From assembly GCF_003287895.1 (NCBI RefSeq), contig NZ_CP030280.1, forward strand, positions 2,053,501 through 2,117,500: a stretch of DNA of 64,000 nucleotides, in the 5' to 3' direction. Source of the DNA: Blautia argi (GTDB lineage Bacteria; Bacillota; Clostridia; Lachnospirales; Lachnospiraceae). Below, one piece after another: positions 1 through 8,956 of the stretch (the first letter of the stretch is position 1; the number at the start of each line of letters is the position of its first letter). The translations under genes were made by a program, and so were the position numbers. Under the pieces are notes generated by a model, which did no database searches, was not told the DNA's origin, and was given only the letters and a program-made list of their open reading frames with translations.

Positions 1-857
1 GTAGTAAAGTCCTCTGTTCCGTGTACTTCTCCGCCAAAACAGGGAATGGTATGCCCATCTACGGTAATGCTGCCACTACAGTTATAGGAAAAGTTATCAA
101 TCGTTCCGTTTTGCCTCAGATAAGCAAGGGCGTCTACAACTTTAAAAACGGATCCCGGAGGATACGCCCCCTGGGTTGCCCTGTTTAGAAGGCTGCTGTT
201 ACTGGAATCACTGACCAGATACTCCCAGTCCGCACTTAGCGTATTGGGATTAAAATCCGGCTTGCTGACAGATGCCAGCACAGCCCCTGTCTTGGGATTT
301 AGTACAACCACAGCTCCATTATAGCCCCCCAGTGCATTGTAAGCAACCTCCTGCAGCCTGGTGTTTAAAGTGGTAATCACATTATCACCCGGATTTTTCT
401 TTTCCAGAATTTCATTTTGTACCTGGTCAATATAATTGTTGTGCGAAGTCATAAGAGAAAAATTGGCAAGAGCCTCAATCCCGTTTTTTCCATGGCTGTC
501 ATAGCCTACCACATGAGCAAACATATTTCCATATGGATATACACGAGTTTCATTTCCAGCCTCATCAGTTTCGGTATTTGCCAGCACCAGTCCGTCTGCA
601 GAATAGATGCCGCCTCTTAAAATCCGATCCTCCATCTGATTCTGGCGGGTATTGTAAGGGCTGCTGTTTACCTCTTCCCGTTTTGCCACATTAAAATATA
701 CCATATAGCCTATCAGGGAAATAAAAATCACTACAAAGAAATAGCTGATAATGGTATATTCCCTGTTTCTGGCACGTTTTGCCTTTCTTTTCCTTTTCTG
801 TGTTCTCTGTTCTTCTTTCTGACGCTGTTTTGTACTTTTTCTATCTTTGTCTTTCAA
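1..857 (-). CDS. Penicillin-binding protein, transpeptidase (C-terminus beyond left edge)
   Basis: About 285 N-terminal residues are visible; the gene runs off the left edge. A Lys/Arg-rich cytoplasmic start is followed by one membrane segment (about residues 32-52) and a PBP dimerisation-type region. Near residue 240 is PPGSVFKV, the SxxK active-site box with the acylated serine. The SxN and KTG boxes would lie outside the window. This is a class B D,D-transpeptidase that crosslinks peptidoglycan outside the membrane. The start is read as TTG at 857 because GAGG/AGGAAG sits just upstream and no better start precedes the membrane segment. It overlaps the end of the FtsW/RodA gene by 17 bases. 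That pairing is the usual SEDS glycosyltransferase plus class B PBP partnership. The exact PBP subclass cannot be fixed without the C-terminus. Confidence 0.85.
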   Translation of the reverse strand, partial: MKDKDRKSTKQRQKEEQRTQKRKRKAKRARNREYTIISYFFVVIFISLIGYMVYFNVAKREEVNSSPYNTRQNQMEDRILRGGIYSADGLVLANTETDEAGNETRVYPYGNMFAHVVGYDSHGKNGIEALANFSLMTSHNNYIDQVQNEILEKKNPGDNVITTLNTRLQEVAYNALGGYNGAVVVLNPKTGAVLASVSKPDFNPNTLSADWEYLVSDSSNSSLLNRATQGAYPPGSVFKVVDALAYLRQNGTIDNFSYNCSGSITVDGHTIPCFGGEVHGTEDFT

Positions 858-2169
858 CTTCCTCGTCCTCGTCTTCTCTTAAAATATACAGACCCTGAAT
901 AATCGCCAGCATAATAATGGTGCTGAGCGCAGAACTTCCTCCATAGCTCACCAGAGGAAGAGTGATACCCGTCATAGGAATAAATTTGCTCACACCTCCG
1001 ATGGTAAGGAATACCTGAAATGCATATTCTGTACCCAGACCCAGGGCAATAAGTTTATAGAAACGTTTTTTAATCCGCAGAGATATATTGACTACCAGAA
1101 GGAACATACTCATACAGATAAGAATCATACAAATGGCAAATAATCCTCCCAATTCTTCACAGATTGCTGCAAACATATAGTCCTGCTTTACAAAGGGAAT
1201 CATTTCCGGAGAACCCTGACAAAGCCCCAGACCAAACCAGCCTCCTGCTCCAATGGCAAAAAGCCCCTGTACAATCTGATACCCTTCGTTTTCATATACA
1301 GAAAAGGGTGCCTTCCATGCCACAACTCTCTGCCGCACATGGGAAAAGAGGAAATAGGCAATCACGGCTGCCAAAGATCCGCTTCCCAGTCCTGCCACCA
1401 GGTAAAAAGGCTTTTTAGTTGCCACATAAAGCATGACCACATAAGTAATAAAAAATACCACTGCACTTCCCAAATCCCTGGAAAGCACCAGCACCAGTAC
1501 ATGCACGGCCGCCACAATGGTGGTAATCACATGGTCTTTGAACTGGGCGCTCTTTTTATACAGTCTGCTGGCAACAAAAAATACAAAAATAATCTTTACA
1601 AATTCTGAGGGCTGGAACACAAAAAACCCCAGATTAATATTGATTTTCGCACCGTTTACATTGGCTCCGAACAAAAGCACAATCAGCAAAAGCCCCAGAC
1701 CTGCTGCTGCATAAAACCAGGTCCACATTTTCAGAAAGTACATTTTCTTAATCAGAATAGGGACAATCATGGCAATCACCGTAGCCACCGCTACAATCAG
1801 AAACTGCCGTTTCGCTGAATCCGGTGACAGCCTGGTCAGCATAATAAAACCAATGGACAGCAACATGCACATATGATTCAAAAGAAGGATGGATGCCTTC
1901 TTATAGCACAGGCGATAAAGCCCCTGCACCAGCAAAAGATACAAAAGTAATGCCCCAAACAGATACAGGATTTCCAGCTTTTCCTCCTTCAGAAAAATCA
2001 CCAGAAAAGCGGTAAAATCCATAAATATAATTAACAGAAGCTGTTTTCTTAAAATATACCGTTTGTCATAGTCATCTTCATACTTAAATACTGTAAAGCT
2101 CTCAAAAGTATAGAGCGCAATCAGTATCAAAATCAGATATTTTGAAAGTTCAATAATAATATTAAGCAC
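841..2169 (-). CDS. FtsW/RodA/SpoVE family peptidoglycan polymerase
   Basis: A 442-residue polytopic membrane protein of the SEDS family, which polymerises lipid II glycan strands with a partner class B PBP. About ten hydrophobic segments are visible. The family region includes the segments around NLGFFVFQPSEFVKI (about 180-195) and the C-terminal GITLPLVSYGGSS (about 405-417), a SEDS signature. Start is GTG, preceded by AGGTG about 5 bases upstream. It begins 8 bases after the U32 gene ends and overlaps the downstream PBP, so the two are translationally coupled. Whether it serves elongation, division or sporulation cannot be told from sequence alone. Length is slightly longer than typical RodA. 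Confidence 0.93.
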   Translation of the reverse strand: MLNIIIELSKYLILILIALYTFESFTVFKYEDDYDKRYILRKQLLLIIFMDFTAFLVIFLKEEKLEILYLFGALLLYLLLVQGLYRLCYKKASILLLNHMCMLLSIGFIMLTRLSPDSAKRQFLIVAVATVIAMIVPILIKKMYFLKMWTWFYAAAGLGLLLIVLLFGANVNGAKININLGFFVFQPSEFVKIIFVFFVASRLYKKSAQFKDHVITTIVAAVHVLVLVLSRDLGSAVVFFITYVVMLYVATKKPFYLVAGLGSGSLAAVIAYFLFSHVRQRVVAWKAPFSVYENEGYQIVQGLFAIGAGGWFGLGLCQGSPEMIPFVKQDYMFAAICEELGGLFAICMILICMSMFLLVVNISLRIKKRFYKLIALGLGTEYAFQVFLTIGGVSKFIPMTGITLPLVSYGGSSALSTIIMLAIIQGLYILREDEDEEVERQR

Positions 2170-2177
2170 TTTTTCAC

Positions 2178-4403
2178 CTACTCTACGCCACGTTTAAAAT
2201 GTCCCTTTGTGAATCCGGACAGTTTCTCCGTGTCTTTCTTTTTCCTGTTTTTTCCCTCTGTCAGATACGCCTCTGCAAATACTTCCAAAAGCTCCCGCAT
2301 ACGCTCCGGTGTTTCTTTTGTAAAATTCATACGCACTGCCGGAAAATTCAGATTTTTAATCTGCTCTGCTTCTTCCAGAAGCCCTGTGGGAATACTGTTG
2401 TAAATCACATTGTAGCAGAAATCACAGAAGCACTTTGTTGTAAACTCCTGTCCGTATCTGTCCTTTAACTGCACTTCCCCTGATTTACGGTCGCAGCGCC
2501 CGCAGGTCTTTTTCACACACTGGGCAGAAACCATCATGGGATAAAAGCCGTACACAATCATTTCACTGTTTTCATGATACCTGTGGCGGATTTCACTGCC
2601 ATTTAACTCCAAAGGCATGGTGGTTCTCTTTACCTTCAGATTTTCAAGAAAAGCCTCTGCTTCATTATTAAAGCTGTATACCGAGAAATCTGTAACTGTC
2701 TTTTCCAAAAGTCCCAGCTCCTTTAAATATCCCAGCTCTTCCAGATTTCTCGCCAGAAATCCTTCTGTTTTTTGTGCAAGCTCTTTTATTGCAGGTTCCA
2801 TACCGTCCATTTTTCCTTCCCGAAGCATATAAGGAAGCGTCAGATAAATTTCTTTTCCTGCCCTGTGGGTTTCCTCTGCCAGAAGAAGGGCGTCCTGTAG
2901 GAAACGATTTTGTTCAAGCATGGACATGCTGCAGTAGATTCCCGTTACTTCCTTCTGTTTCAGGGCAGTCTGCCACTGCTTCTTTTCTTCTACAGACACA
3001 TACAGCTTAAGAGGCTCTGTTTTTTGTTCTTTTACTCTTTTTTCAAAAGGCTCCTCTGTCCCTTTTCTCTTTAGATGTTCTCTTCGATATCGGGTCAGAT
3101 ACTGCTGCTGCAGCTTAGAAAGCCCCCTGCGTCTTAGTTCATTCAGACTCTGCATGGGCAGAAAGCCCGCTTCGTCTGTGAGAATCTCCAGTGTATCAAA
3201 TACAAAGGGCGTCTGTCCTGTCTTTTCCATCTGCTGGCGTACCCGTTCAGCAAGTAAAGGCCGTTTCTGCGCCTTTTCTACCACATCGCCCTGCACCTGC
3301 ACATGGACATCTTGAAAATCTAAATCCAGTATAGCAGGTGTATCTGCAAACAGGATTAAATTTCCATTAATTTTTTCTTGTTTTTTTGTGTCCAGATATT
3401 GCTTTTTCAGTCTTTCAAAAAGAACCTCGTTTCGCTTTCCCACCTTATTCTGTTTGCGATTCTGCTCCTTTTCGTTAAAGGAGGCAATCATTTCCCCACC
3501 ATTGTGGGTATAATAATACCCCTTATGAAACCCATCTCTTTGATACAAATCCAGAAGTTCCTGCCTGTCTGCCTGTTCTACCTCATAAGCACGGTTTCCT
3601 TTTAAATACAAATCCAGGTATTTCCGGTATATGGCAGTTACCCCTGCTGCATACTCCGGCTTCTTCATTCTGCCCTCAATTTTCAGGGAATAAACCCTTG
3701 CCTCCAGAATTTCCGGCAGAATATCTATGGTACACATATCCTTTGGGCTTAAAAGATAGGACTGCTCCTGCCTGCTTATCCGGTTTCCCTTCTCTAAAGC
3801 CGTATAGGGCAGGCGGCAGGGCTGGGCGCACCGTCCCCTGTTTCCGCTTCTGCCGCCCAGCAGGCTGCTGAAAAGACACATACCGGAATAACAGTAACAA
3901 AGAGCGCCATGGACAAAGCTCTCTATCTCCACCCCGGTTTCCTCATAAATACAACGAATTTCCTTTAAAGAAAGCTCCCTTGCCGTAACAATCCTGGAAA
4001 CTCCGGCTTCCTTTAACAGTCCGGCACTCTTTGGACCTGTAATTGCCATCTGCGTACTGGCATGAAGTTCCAGATTGGGAAATTCTCTCTTTATAAAGGA
4101 AAGCACACCCAAGTCCTGTACAATCACTGCGTCCACACCTTGCTCATAATAAGGCGCCAGAAAGTCGTACAACTCTCCATACAGCTCCTGATTTTTCAAA
4201 AGCGTATTCACGGTAAGGTAAATCTGCTTTCCATGCACGTGGGCATAATCAATGGCCTCCAGCATCTCCTCTTTTTCAGGATTTTTGGCATAGGCACGGG
4301 CGCCGAACATAGTTCCGCCAATATACACAGCATCAGCCCCTGCCTGTATCACAGCCTGCAGCCCCTCATAAGAGCCTGCCGGCGCTAATAATTCTGCTCT
4401 CAT
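2178..4403 (-). CDS. Peptidase U32 family protein (RlhA/TrhP-like), with DUF3656-like C-terminus
   Basis: A 741-residue U32 protein. The N-terminus has ELLAPAGSYEGLQAVIQAGADAVY in family form, and the U32 signature region near residue 165 carries FVHGALCYCYSG followed by a Cys-rich CLFSS..RGRCAQPCRLPY stretch. The C-terminal third (about 560-720) holds a second Cys cluster, CVKKTCGRCDRKSG and CFCDFCY. Bacterial U32 proteins such as RlhA and TrhP act in prephenate-dependent RNA hydroxylation; some were first named collagenases. The fused long form with DUF3656 is typical of RlhA-like members, so 23S rRNA hydroxylation is the best guess. Start is placed at ATG 4403 (AGGAAAGGA 5 bases upstream) rather than 16 codons earlier. 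Lies between zapA and the FtsW/RodA gene in one operon. Confidence 0.9.
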   Translation of the reverse strand: MRAELLAPAGSYEGLQAVIQAGADAVYIGGTMFGARAYAKNPEKEEMLEAIDYAHVHGKQIYLTVNTLLKNQELYGELYDFLAPYYEQGVDAVIVQDLGVLSFIKREFPNLELHASTQMAITGPKSAGLLKEAGVSRIVTARELSLKEIRCIYEETGVEIESFVHGALCYCYSGMCLFSSLLGGRSGNRGRCAQPCRLPYTALEKGNRISRQEQSYLLSPKDMCTIDILPEILEARVYSLKIEGRMKKPEYAAGVTAIYRKYLDLYLKGNRAYEVEQADRQELLDLYQRDGFHKGYYYTHNGGEMIASFNEKEQNRKQNKVGKRNEVLFERLKKQYLDTKKQEKINGNLILFADTPAILDLDFQDVHVQVQGDVVEKAQKRPLLAERVRQQMEKTGQTPFVFDTLEILTDEAGFLPMQSLNELRRRGLSKLQQQYLTRYRREHLKRKGTEEPFEKRVKEQKTEPLKLYVSVEEKKQWQTALKQKEVTGIYCSMSMLEQNRFLQDALLLAEETHRAGKEIYLTLPYMLREGKMDGMEPAIKELAQKTEGFLARNLEELGYLKELGLLEKTVTDFSVYSFNNEAEAFLENLKVKRTTMPLELNGSEIRHRYHENSEMIVYGFYPMMVSAQCVKKTCGRCDRKSGEVQLKDRYGQEFTTKCFCDFCYNVIYNSIPTGLLEEAEQIKNLNFPAVRMNFTKETPERMRELLEVFAEAYLTEGKNRKKKDTEKLSGFTKGHFKRGVE

Positions 4404-4471
4404 ATTGTTCCTTTCCTGTAAAATACAAAGGGGCGAAACAAAAATGCCCACCCCTTCCAGCTTTCCCTGTT

Positions 4472-4882
4472 TTATTCTTTTAAAAGCTCGTCCAGCTCCT
4501 GTTCCAGCTCCTCTATCTTTGCCTGCAAAGAACTTATTTCCACAGTTTTTTCCTCTCCGTCCTTCTGTAGCCGTTCAAGCTCCACCTGACCGTTAATCAG
4601 ATCATGTTTTAAGTCATACATTTCCCGATCCTTTGCTTCCAACTCTTCCTCAAACATCTCGGCCTGTCTTTTTGCCTTGAAATAGTCGTCTGCAATGTTC
4701 AGGCTTAAAAGCGTATGTCTGGTTTCCTGCGCCTGTCTGCTGTATCCCGGAATCTGACCCAACTCAGTCATTTTATTGTTCATATAATTTGCAACCTTTT
4801 GCAGGTATTCTTCGCTCTCATAACCGCTCAAGGTAATGATTTTACCGCCAATCAGTACCTGGGTTGTATTCTTCACTGCCAT
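4472..4882 (-). CDS. zapA: Cell division protein ZapA
   Basis: 136 residues. The N-terminal ~70 residues match the ZapA fold (TTQVLIGGKIITLSGYESEE, then VANYMNNKM and a LLSLNIADDYFKAK helix). The rest, about 70-136, is a strongly charged coiled coil. ZapA binds FtsZ and stabilises Z-ring bundling in the cytoplasm. It is followed by the U32 and FtsW/RodA genes and preceded by ruvB, so the operon mixes DNA repair with division and wall synthesis, a common clostridial arrangement. Longer than Gram-negative ZapA because of the extended coiled coil, which is usual in Firmicutes. Confidence 0.9.
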   Translation of the reverse strand: MAVKNTTQVLIGGKIITLSGYESEEYLQKVANYMNNKMTELGQIPGYSRQAQETRHTLLSLNIADDYFKAKRQAEMFEEELEAKDREMYDLKHDLINGQVELERLQKDGEEKTVEISSLQAKIEELEQELDELLKE

Positions 4883-4948
4883 CTGGTTCCTCCTGCCTTT
4901 TCTACATTCCTATGTTTATTATAATCGAATTTTCGGGAAAAACAACCA

Positions 4949-5938
4949 TTAATTTATTCCCAGATGATGATACGTCAGCTCTGTCACAGCTCTTCCCCTT
5001 GGAGTCCGCAGCAGAAAACCGTTTTTAATCAGATAAGGTTCATACACATCTTCAATGGTTCCCGCGTCCTCTCCCACTGCTGCGGCCAGAGTATCCAGCC
5101 CCACAGGGCCGCCTGAGAACCTCTCAATAATGGTGGTTAAAAGCAGACGGTCCGTCTGATCTAAGCCATACTTGTCCACCTCCAGCAAATCCAGGGCAAA
5201 ATCCGCCACTTCTTTTGTAATTTTCCCGTTGTACTTTACCTGTGCAAAATCCCGCACCCTCTTTAACAACCGGTTGGCAAGACGCGGGGTTCCTCTGGAG
5301 CGCTTTGCCATCTCCAGAGCGCCGTCCCTGTCTGTTTCCACGCCCAACACTTTTGCAGAATGGAGAATAATGGTCTGCAGCTCCTCCTCTGTATAGAATT
5401 CCAGATGGTGTACCACGCCAAAACGATCCCGCAAGGGCGCGGTCAGAAGCCCTGCCCTTGTTGTTGCCCCTACCAGGGTGAATTTCGGCAAATCCAGGCG
5501 AATAGAGCGGGCAGTTGCCCCCTTTCCAATCATAATATCAATGGCATAATCTTCCATGGCCGGATACAGCACTTCCTCCACCTGACGGTTCAGCCTGTGG
5601 ATTTCATCTACAAACAGCACATCATTTTCCTGCAGGTTATTTAAAATAGCCGCCATTTCTCCCGGTTTTTCAATGGCAGGTCCACTGGTAACCTTCATAT
5701 GTACACCCATTTCATTGGCAATAATTCCTGCAAGTGTGGTTTTTCCAAGACCCGGAGGTCCGTAAAAAAGCACATGATCCAGGGCATCGCCTCTTTGCTT
5801 TGCTGCTTCAATATAAATTTTCAAATTGCTCTTTGCTTTTTCCTGTCCAATATAATCAGCCAGAAACTGAGGGCGCAAATTTCCCTCTGTCCGCAAATCT
5901 TCTTCCATGACATCGGTTGTAATAATTCTCTTTTCCAT
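4949..5938 (-). CDS. ruvB: Holliday junction branch migration DNA helicase RuvB
   Basis: 329 residues, full family length. Walker [10 protein letters not shown] at about 60-68, Walker B with FVDEIHRL near 110, sensor-type GATTRAGLL near 155, and a C-terminal winged-helix region ending in [17 protein letters not shown]. RuvB is the hexameric AAA+ motor that, with RuvA, drives Holliday junction migration in recombinational repair. It lies 15 bases downstream of ruvA in the same direction. No ruvC is adjacent, as is normal in Firmicutes. Confidence 0.98.
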   Translation of the reverse strand: MEKRIITTDVMEEDLRTEGNLRPQFLADYIGQEKAKSNLKIYIEAAKQRGDALDHVLFYGPPGLGKTTLAGIIANEMGVHMKVTSGPAIEKPGEMAAILNNLQENDVLFVDEIHRLNRQVEEVLYPAMEDYAIDIMIGKGATARSIRLDLPKFTLVGATTRAGLLTAPLRDRFGVVHHLEFYTEEELQTIILHSAKVLGVETDRDGALEMAKRSRGTPRLANRLLKRVRDFAQVKYNGKITKEVADFALDLLEVDKYGLDQTDRLLLTTIIERFSGGPVGLDTLAAAVGEDAGTIEDVYEPYLIKNGFLLRTPRGRAVTELTYHHLGIN

Positions 5939-5953
5939 GATCTTCTCCGCCTC

Positions 5954-6565
5954 TTAGAACATGTTTTTTAAAGCTGCCTTCAAAAGCGCCTCTACATTCA
6001 TATCTGCTGTAAGCTCCACCTTTTTTACTGCCCGCAGGGCATCTGCCCCGGAATAACCGAGAGCGGCAAGCGCCTCTACGGCCTCCTTTCTCATATCAGA
6101 CAAATCTGCCAGGTCGCTGTCCGCCTCCTGTACATGCTGACTCTTTAACTGGAATGCTTCCTGCAGATCCAGCTTGTCCTTCAACTCCAGAATCAGCTTC
6201 TGCGCTGTCTTTTTTCCAATACCCGGAGCCTTGGATATGGTCTTTACATCATCTGCCAGCACTGCAAAGCGCAGCTCGTCTGCAGATAGCCCGGAGAGGA
6301 TTCCAAGGGCTGCTTTAGGACCAATACCGTTTACACTTAAAAGCAGCTTAAAGGTATTCAAATCATCTCTTGTAAGAAATCCAAAAAGCTGCATGGCATC
6401 TTCCCTTACATTTAAATAAGTATATATTTTTGCTTCCTTGCCTGCATACAGAACAGAATCCACACTTGCCATGGGCATAAAAATATTATACCCCATGTTC
6501 TGAGCTTCCAAAATAATTCTGTCCTCTAAAATTTCCTCTACTGTACCTTTTATATATGCTATCAT
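5954..6565 (-). CDS. ruvA: Holliday junction DNA helicase subunit RuvA
   Basis: 203 residues. An N-terminal OB-fold domain (MIAYIKGTVEEILEDRIILE), tandem helix-hairpin-helix motifs (LLSVNGIGPKAALGIL near 75-90 and ISKAPGIGKKTAQKL near 110-125) and a C-terminal RuvB-binding domain (about 157-203) are all present. RuvA tetramers bind the four-way junction and load RuvB. The ATG overlaps the stop of the upstream Gx transporter gene by 4 bases (ATGA), so translation is coupled. Confidence 0.98.
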   Translation of the reverse strand: MIAYIKGTVEEILEDRIILEAQNMGYNIFMPMASVDSVLYAGKEAKIYTYLNVREDAMQLFGFLTRDDLNTFKLLLSVNGIGPKAALGILSGLSADELRFAVLADDVKTISKAPGIGKKTAQKLILELKDKLDLQEAFQLKSQHVQEADSDLADLSDMRKEAVEALAALGYSGADALRAVKKVELTADMNVEALLKAALKNMF

Positions 6566-7065
6566 ACATGCTTCCTTCCTGCTGTTCTCTTTAAGATTTC
6601 CCCTGCCACAATTCCGATAAGGGCTCCAGTTACCAGACCGGAAATCAGAAGCGCCGGAAAATAGTAAAATACGTTTCCATTTTCTACCACAAGAGCAGCT
6701 ACAATCAATTGCCCCAGATTATGTGTCACGCCTCCTAAAATACTGACGCCTACCACAGAAAATCCGAGAAAGCGCTTTGCTCCTGCCATACACAAAAGGC
6801 TCAGCGCTGCCCCTGCCAGACTGTACAAAATCGAAAACAGGTTGGCAAAAAGAAACCCAATAACCACAATACGGATAAGAGAAATAATAGCCGCCTCTTT
6901 TGTTCTGTAAGTATACAGCACAAAGACCGTTACCAGGTTTGCCAGTCCCAACTTCATGCCCGGGATTGTGACAAACACAGGCAAAAGCATTTCTACATAT
7001 CCGAAAATAATGGCAAGGGCTGCCATAAGCCCCAGCCATGCTGTTTTTCCTGTTTTTATATTAAT
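6562..7065 (-). CDS. Gx transporter family protein (heptaprenyl diphosphate synthase component I type)
   Basis: About 167 residues with 4-5 membrane segments; family motifs YVEMLLP, PGMKLGLANLVTVFVLY and GVTHNLGQL are visible. The family is ECF-transporter-S-like and has been annotated as component I of heptaprenyl diphosphate synthase; the substrate is unproven. The first in-frame ATG (7026) would remove conserved residues just before AALAII. An AGGAG site lies 7-8 bases before an in-frame ATT at 7065, immediately after the upstream stop, so an ATT (or ATA) start is proposed. Sits between the NusG-domain-II gene and ruvA, overlapping ruvA by 4 bases. NusG-II and Gx genes occur together near Rnf genes in many anaerobes. 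Confidence 0.82.
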   Translation of the reverse strand: MNIKTGKTAWLGLMAALAIIFGYVEMLLPVFVTIPGMKLGLANLVTVFVLYTYRTKEAAIISLIRIVVIGFLFANLFSILYSLAGAALSLLCMAGAKRFLGFSVVGVSILGGVTHNLGQLIVAALVVENGNVFYYFPALLISGLVTGALIGIVAGEILKRTAGRKHV

Positions 7066-7079
7066 CGTTCTCTCTCCTT

Positions 7080-7451
7080 TTATTTTACAACAGCGTCAAG
7101 CCCCTGTGCAGCGTTGTCCTTTGCTGCAATCTCTACAACCACCTTATTGGGCAGACACACAATAGTTTCTCCTCGCTCATCAATAATTCCCTGGCGAATA
7201 CACACATGATCCGGGCAGCTTGCCTCTGTCATCTTCACCGTTTTATCTTTGATTTCACAGATATTGGTATCCTGAATCTCAATAATCCTGTCGTCTTCTA
7301 AGGAATAGGTGCCGTACACCTCTCCGCCTACGGTAATTTTAACTTCTGTTTGTCTGTTCTTATCAAAAAAGCGCTGTCCCTTTGGCACCAGCCAGCAAAG
7401 AAGGGCAAGAAGCAAAATTCCACCTATCAAAACGCCATCTTTTTTCTTCAT
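7080..7451 (-). CDS. NusG domain II-containing membrane-anchored protein
   Basis: 123 residues. An N-terminal basic stretch plus one hydrophobic segment (about 6-23) anchors or exports it. The rest is a NusG_II-type beta domain with the conserved ASCPDHVCIRQG motif near 75-88 (two cysteines). Function is not established; the family is regularly next to Rnf or Gx transporter genes and may help assembly or electron transfer. Starts the operon that runs to the left edge; a good promoter lies 30-60 bases upstream (7482-7510). The Rnf operon ends just upstream behind a terminator. Confidence 0.85.
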   Translation of the reverse strand: MKKKDGVLIGGILLLALLCWLVPKGQRFFDKNRQTEVKITVGGEVYGTYSLEDDRIIEIQDTNICEIKDKTVKMTEASCPDHVCIRQGIIDERGETIVCLPNKVVVEIAAKDNAAQGLDAVVK

Positions 7452-7481
7452 AAAGCTCTCCTGTCTGATTCATTGGGTTTT

Positions 7482-7510
7482 ATCTTATCACAGGAAAGGA
7501 AAAAATGCAA
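7482..7510 (-). promoter_or_regulatory. Predicted vegetative promoter for the NusG-II / ruvAB / zapA / U32 / FtsW operon
   Basis: On the minus strand TTGCAT (7510-7505), a 17-base spacer and TAAGAT (7487-7482) fit a sigma-A promoter. It sits between the Rnf terminator and the 7451 start. Not tested experimentally. Confidence 0.55.
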
Positions 7511-7522
7511 ATATGTGTTCGC

Positions 7523-7554
7523 AAAAAAGAGCTGTTCCGAAGAACAACTCTTTT
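7523..7554 (-). terminator. Rho-independent terminator of the Rnf operon
   Basis: Minus strand reads a GAGTTGTTC / GAACAGCTC stem with a TTCG tetraloop followed by a run of T. It lies 13-44 bases downstream of the rnfB stop, so it ends the rnfCDGEAB transcript. Confidence 0.85.
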
Positions 7555-7566
7555 GCTGTATATTTT

Positions 7567-8355
7567 CTACTTAATAATATTTCTCGGACATGTCTTTTTG
7601 CAGATACCGCAGTTCACACATTTTTCAGAGTCAATATGTGCCACATTGTCCACTACGGTAATAGCCCCCTTTGGGCATTCCTTTTCGCATTTCTTACAGC
7701 CAATGCAGCCCACCTGACATGCATTCATCACTGCTTTTCCTTTATCCTTAGAATTACAGGACACTGCCTGTTTCTGATTATAAGGAATCAGCTCAATGAG
7801 CTTTTTCGGACACTCTGTCACACATTTGCCGCAGGCTTTACATTTTTCTTTGTCTACCACAGCAATGCCATTTACAATATGAATGGCGTCAAAAGCACAT
7901 GCTTTTACACAGGAACCATAACCCAGACAGCCGTATGAACAGGTTTTGGAACCTCCGTTCTGCATAAGCGCCGCCATTTTACAATCCTGCACTCCTGTAT
8001 ATTCATAGCTCTTTCCTGCCTTTTCACAATCCCCTGCACATTTTACAAAGGCTGTCATACGCACTGCCTCGCCTGCTTCCTGTCCCATAATTGCCGCAAT
8101 CTTTGCCGCTGCTGCAGGACCGCCTACCGGACAGGCATTCACTGGAGCCTCACCCTTGGCAATGGCTGCCGCCAGACCGTCACAGCCCGGATAACCGCAG
8201 CCGCCGCAGTTATTTCCCGGCAGTTCTTCTCTTACCTGTACTTCCTTTTCATCTACTTCTACTGCAAATTTCTTTCCGGCAACTCCCAGGAAAAGTCCGA
8301 TAAAAAGACCTACGCCCCCTACCAGGACTGCCGCAATGATAATACCTGTTATCAT
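7567..8355 (-). CDS. rnfB: Rnf electron transport complex subunit B (iron-sulfur)
   Basis: 262 residues. One N-terminal membrane helix (about 3-27), then the RnfB [4Fe-4S] motif CGGCGYPGCDG with a downstream Cys (NACPVGG), and three or more ferredoxin-type clusters: CLGYGSCVKAC, CKACGKCVTECP, CIGCKKCEKECP and CVNCGICKKTCP. RnfB is the likely entry point for electrons from reduced ferredoxin. Last gene of the operon, 13 bases after rnfA, followed by a terminator. Confidence 0.97.
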   Translation of the reverse strand: MITGIIIAAVLVGGVGLFIGLFLGVAGKKFAVEVDEKEVQVREELPGNNCGGCGYPGCDGLAAAIAKGEAPVNACPVGGPAAAAKIAAIMGQEAGEAVRMTAFVKCAGDCEKAGKSYEYTGVQDCKMAALMQNGGSKTCSYGCLGYGSCVKACAFDAIHIVNGIAVVDKEKCKACGKCVTECPKKLIELIPYNQKQAVSCNSKDKGKAVMNACQVGCIGCKKCEKECPKGAITVVDNVAHIDSEKCVNCGICKKTCPRNIIK

Positions 8356-8368
8356 AGTCTATGCCTCC

Positions 8369-8944
8369 TTATATAATTCCTGAAAAACCGAAAAACGCAA
8401 TGGCCATTAAACCTGCTGTCAGAAGTACCATAGGAAAGCCCTGGAAATATTTCGGAACATCGTTGTATTCCATTTTTTCACGAAGACCCGCCATAAGCAC
8501 AATGGCAATGGTAAAGCCAAGAGCTGTTGCAAAACCATTTACGGTTCCCTGCAATACGTTGTAGGATTTCTGTACATTAATAACAGCAACACCTAAAACT
8601 GCACAGTTTGTAGTAATCAGAGGAAGGTATACACCCAGGCTCTGATAGAGCGCAGGCATAGACTTCTTTAAAAACATTTCCACAAACTGTACCAGAGCTG
8701 CAATAACCAGAATAAACACAATGGTCTGCATATACTCCATATGAAGCGGCGTTAAAATAAACTGATAAATCAGACTGGTTACCAGTGAAGACAGGGTAAT
8801 AACGAAAATAACCGCGCCTCCCATACCTGCCGCTGTTTCAATCTTCTTAGATACGCCGAAGAAGGGGCAAAGACCGAGGAACTGGCTCAGAACAACATTG
8901 TTTACCACGGCTGCTCCTACTGCTATAATAAGTAATTCTTTCAT
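8369..8944 (-). CDS. rnfA: Rnf electron transport complex subunit A (membrane)
   Basis: 191 residues, about six membrane segments. Family residues include the N-terminal NNVVLSQFLGLCPFFGVS and the mid-protein LITTNCAVLGVAV, each with a cysteine that in RnfA/RnfE-type proteins coordinates a membrane-embedded iron centre. Homologous to RnfE. Part of the ferredoxin:NAD oxidoreductase ion pump; start ATG 12 bases after rnfE. Confidence 0.97.
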   Translation of the reverse strand: MKELLIIAVGAAVVNNVVLSQFLGLCPFFGVSKKIETAAGMGGAVIFVITLSSLVTSLIYQFILTPLHMEYMQTIVFILVIAALVQFVEMFLKKSMPALYQSLGVYLPLITTNCAVLGVAVINVQKSYNVLQGTVNGFATALGFTIAIVLMAGLREKMEYNDVPKYFQGFPMVLLTAGLMAIAFFGFSGII

Positions 8945-8956
8945 GTTCTGTCCCCC

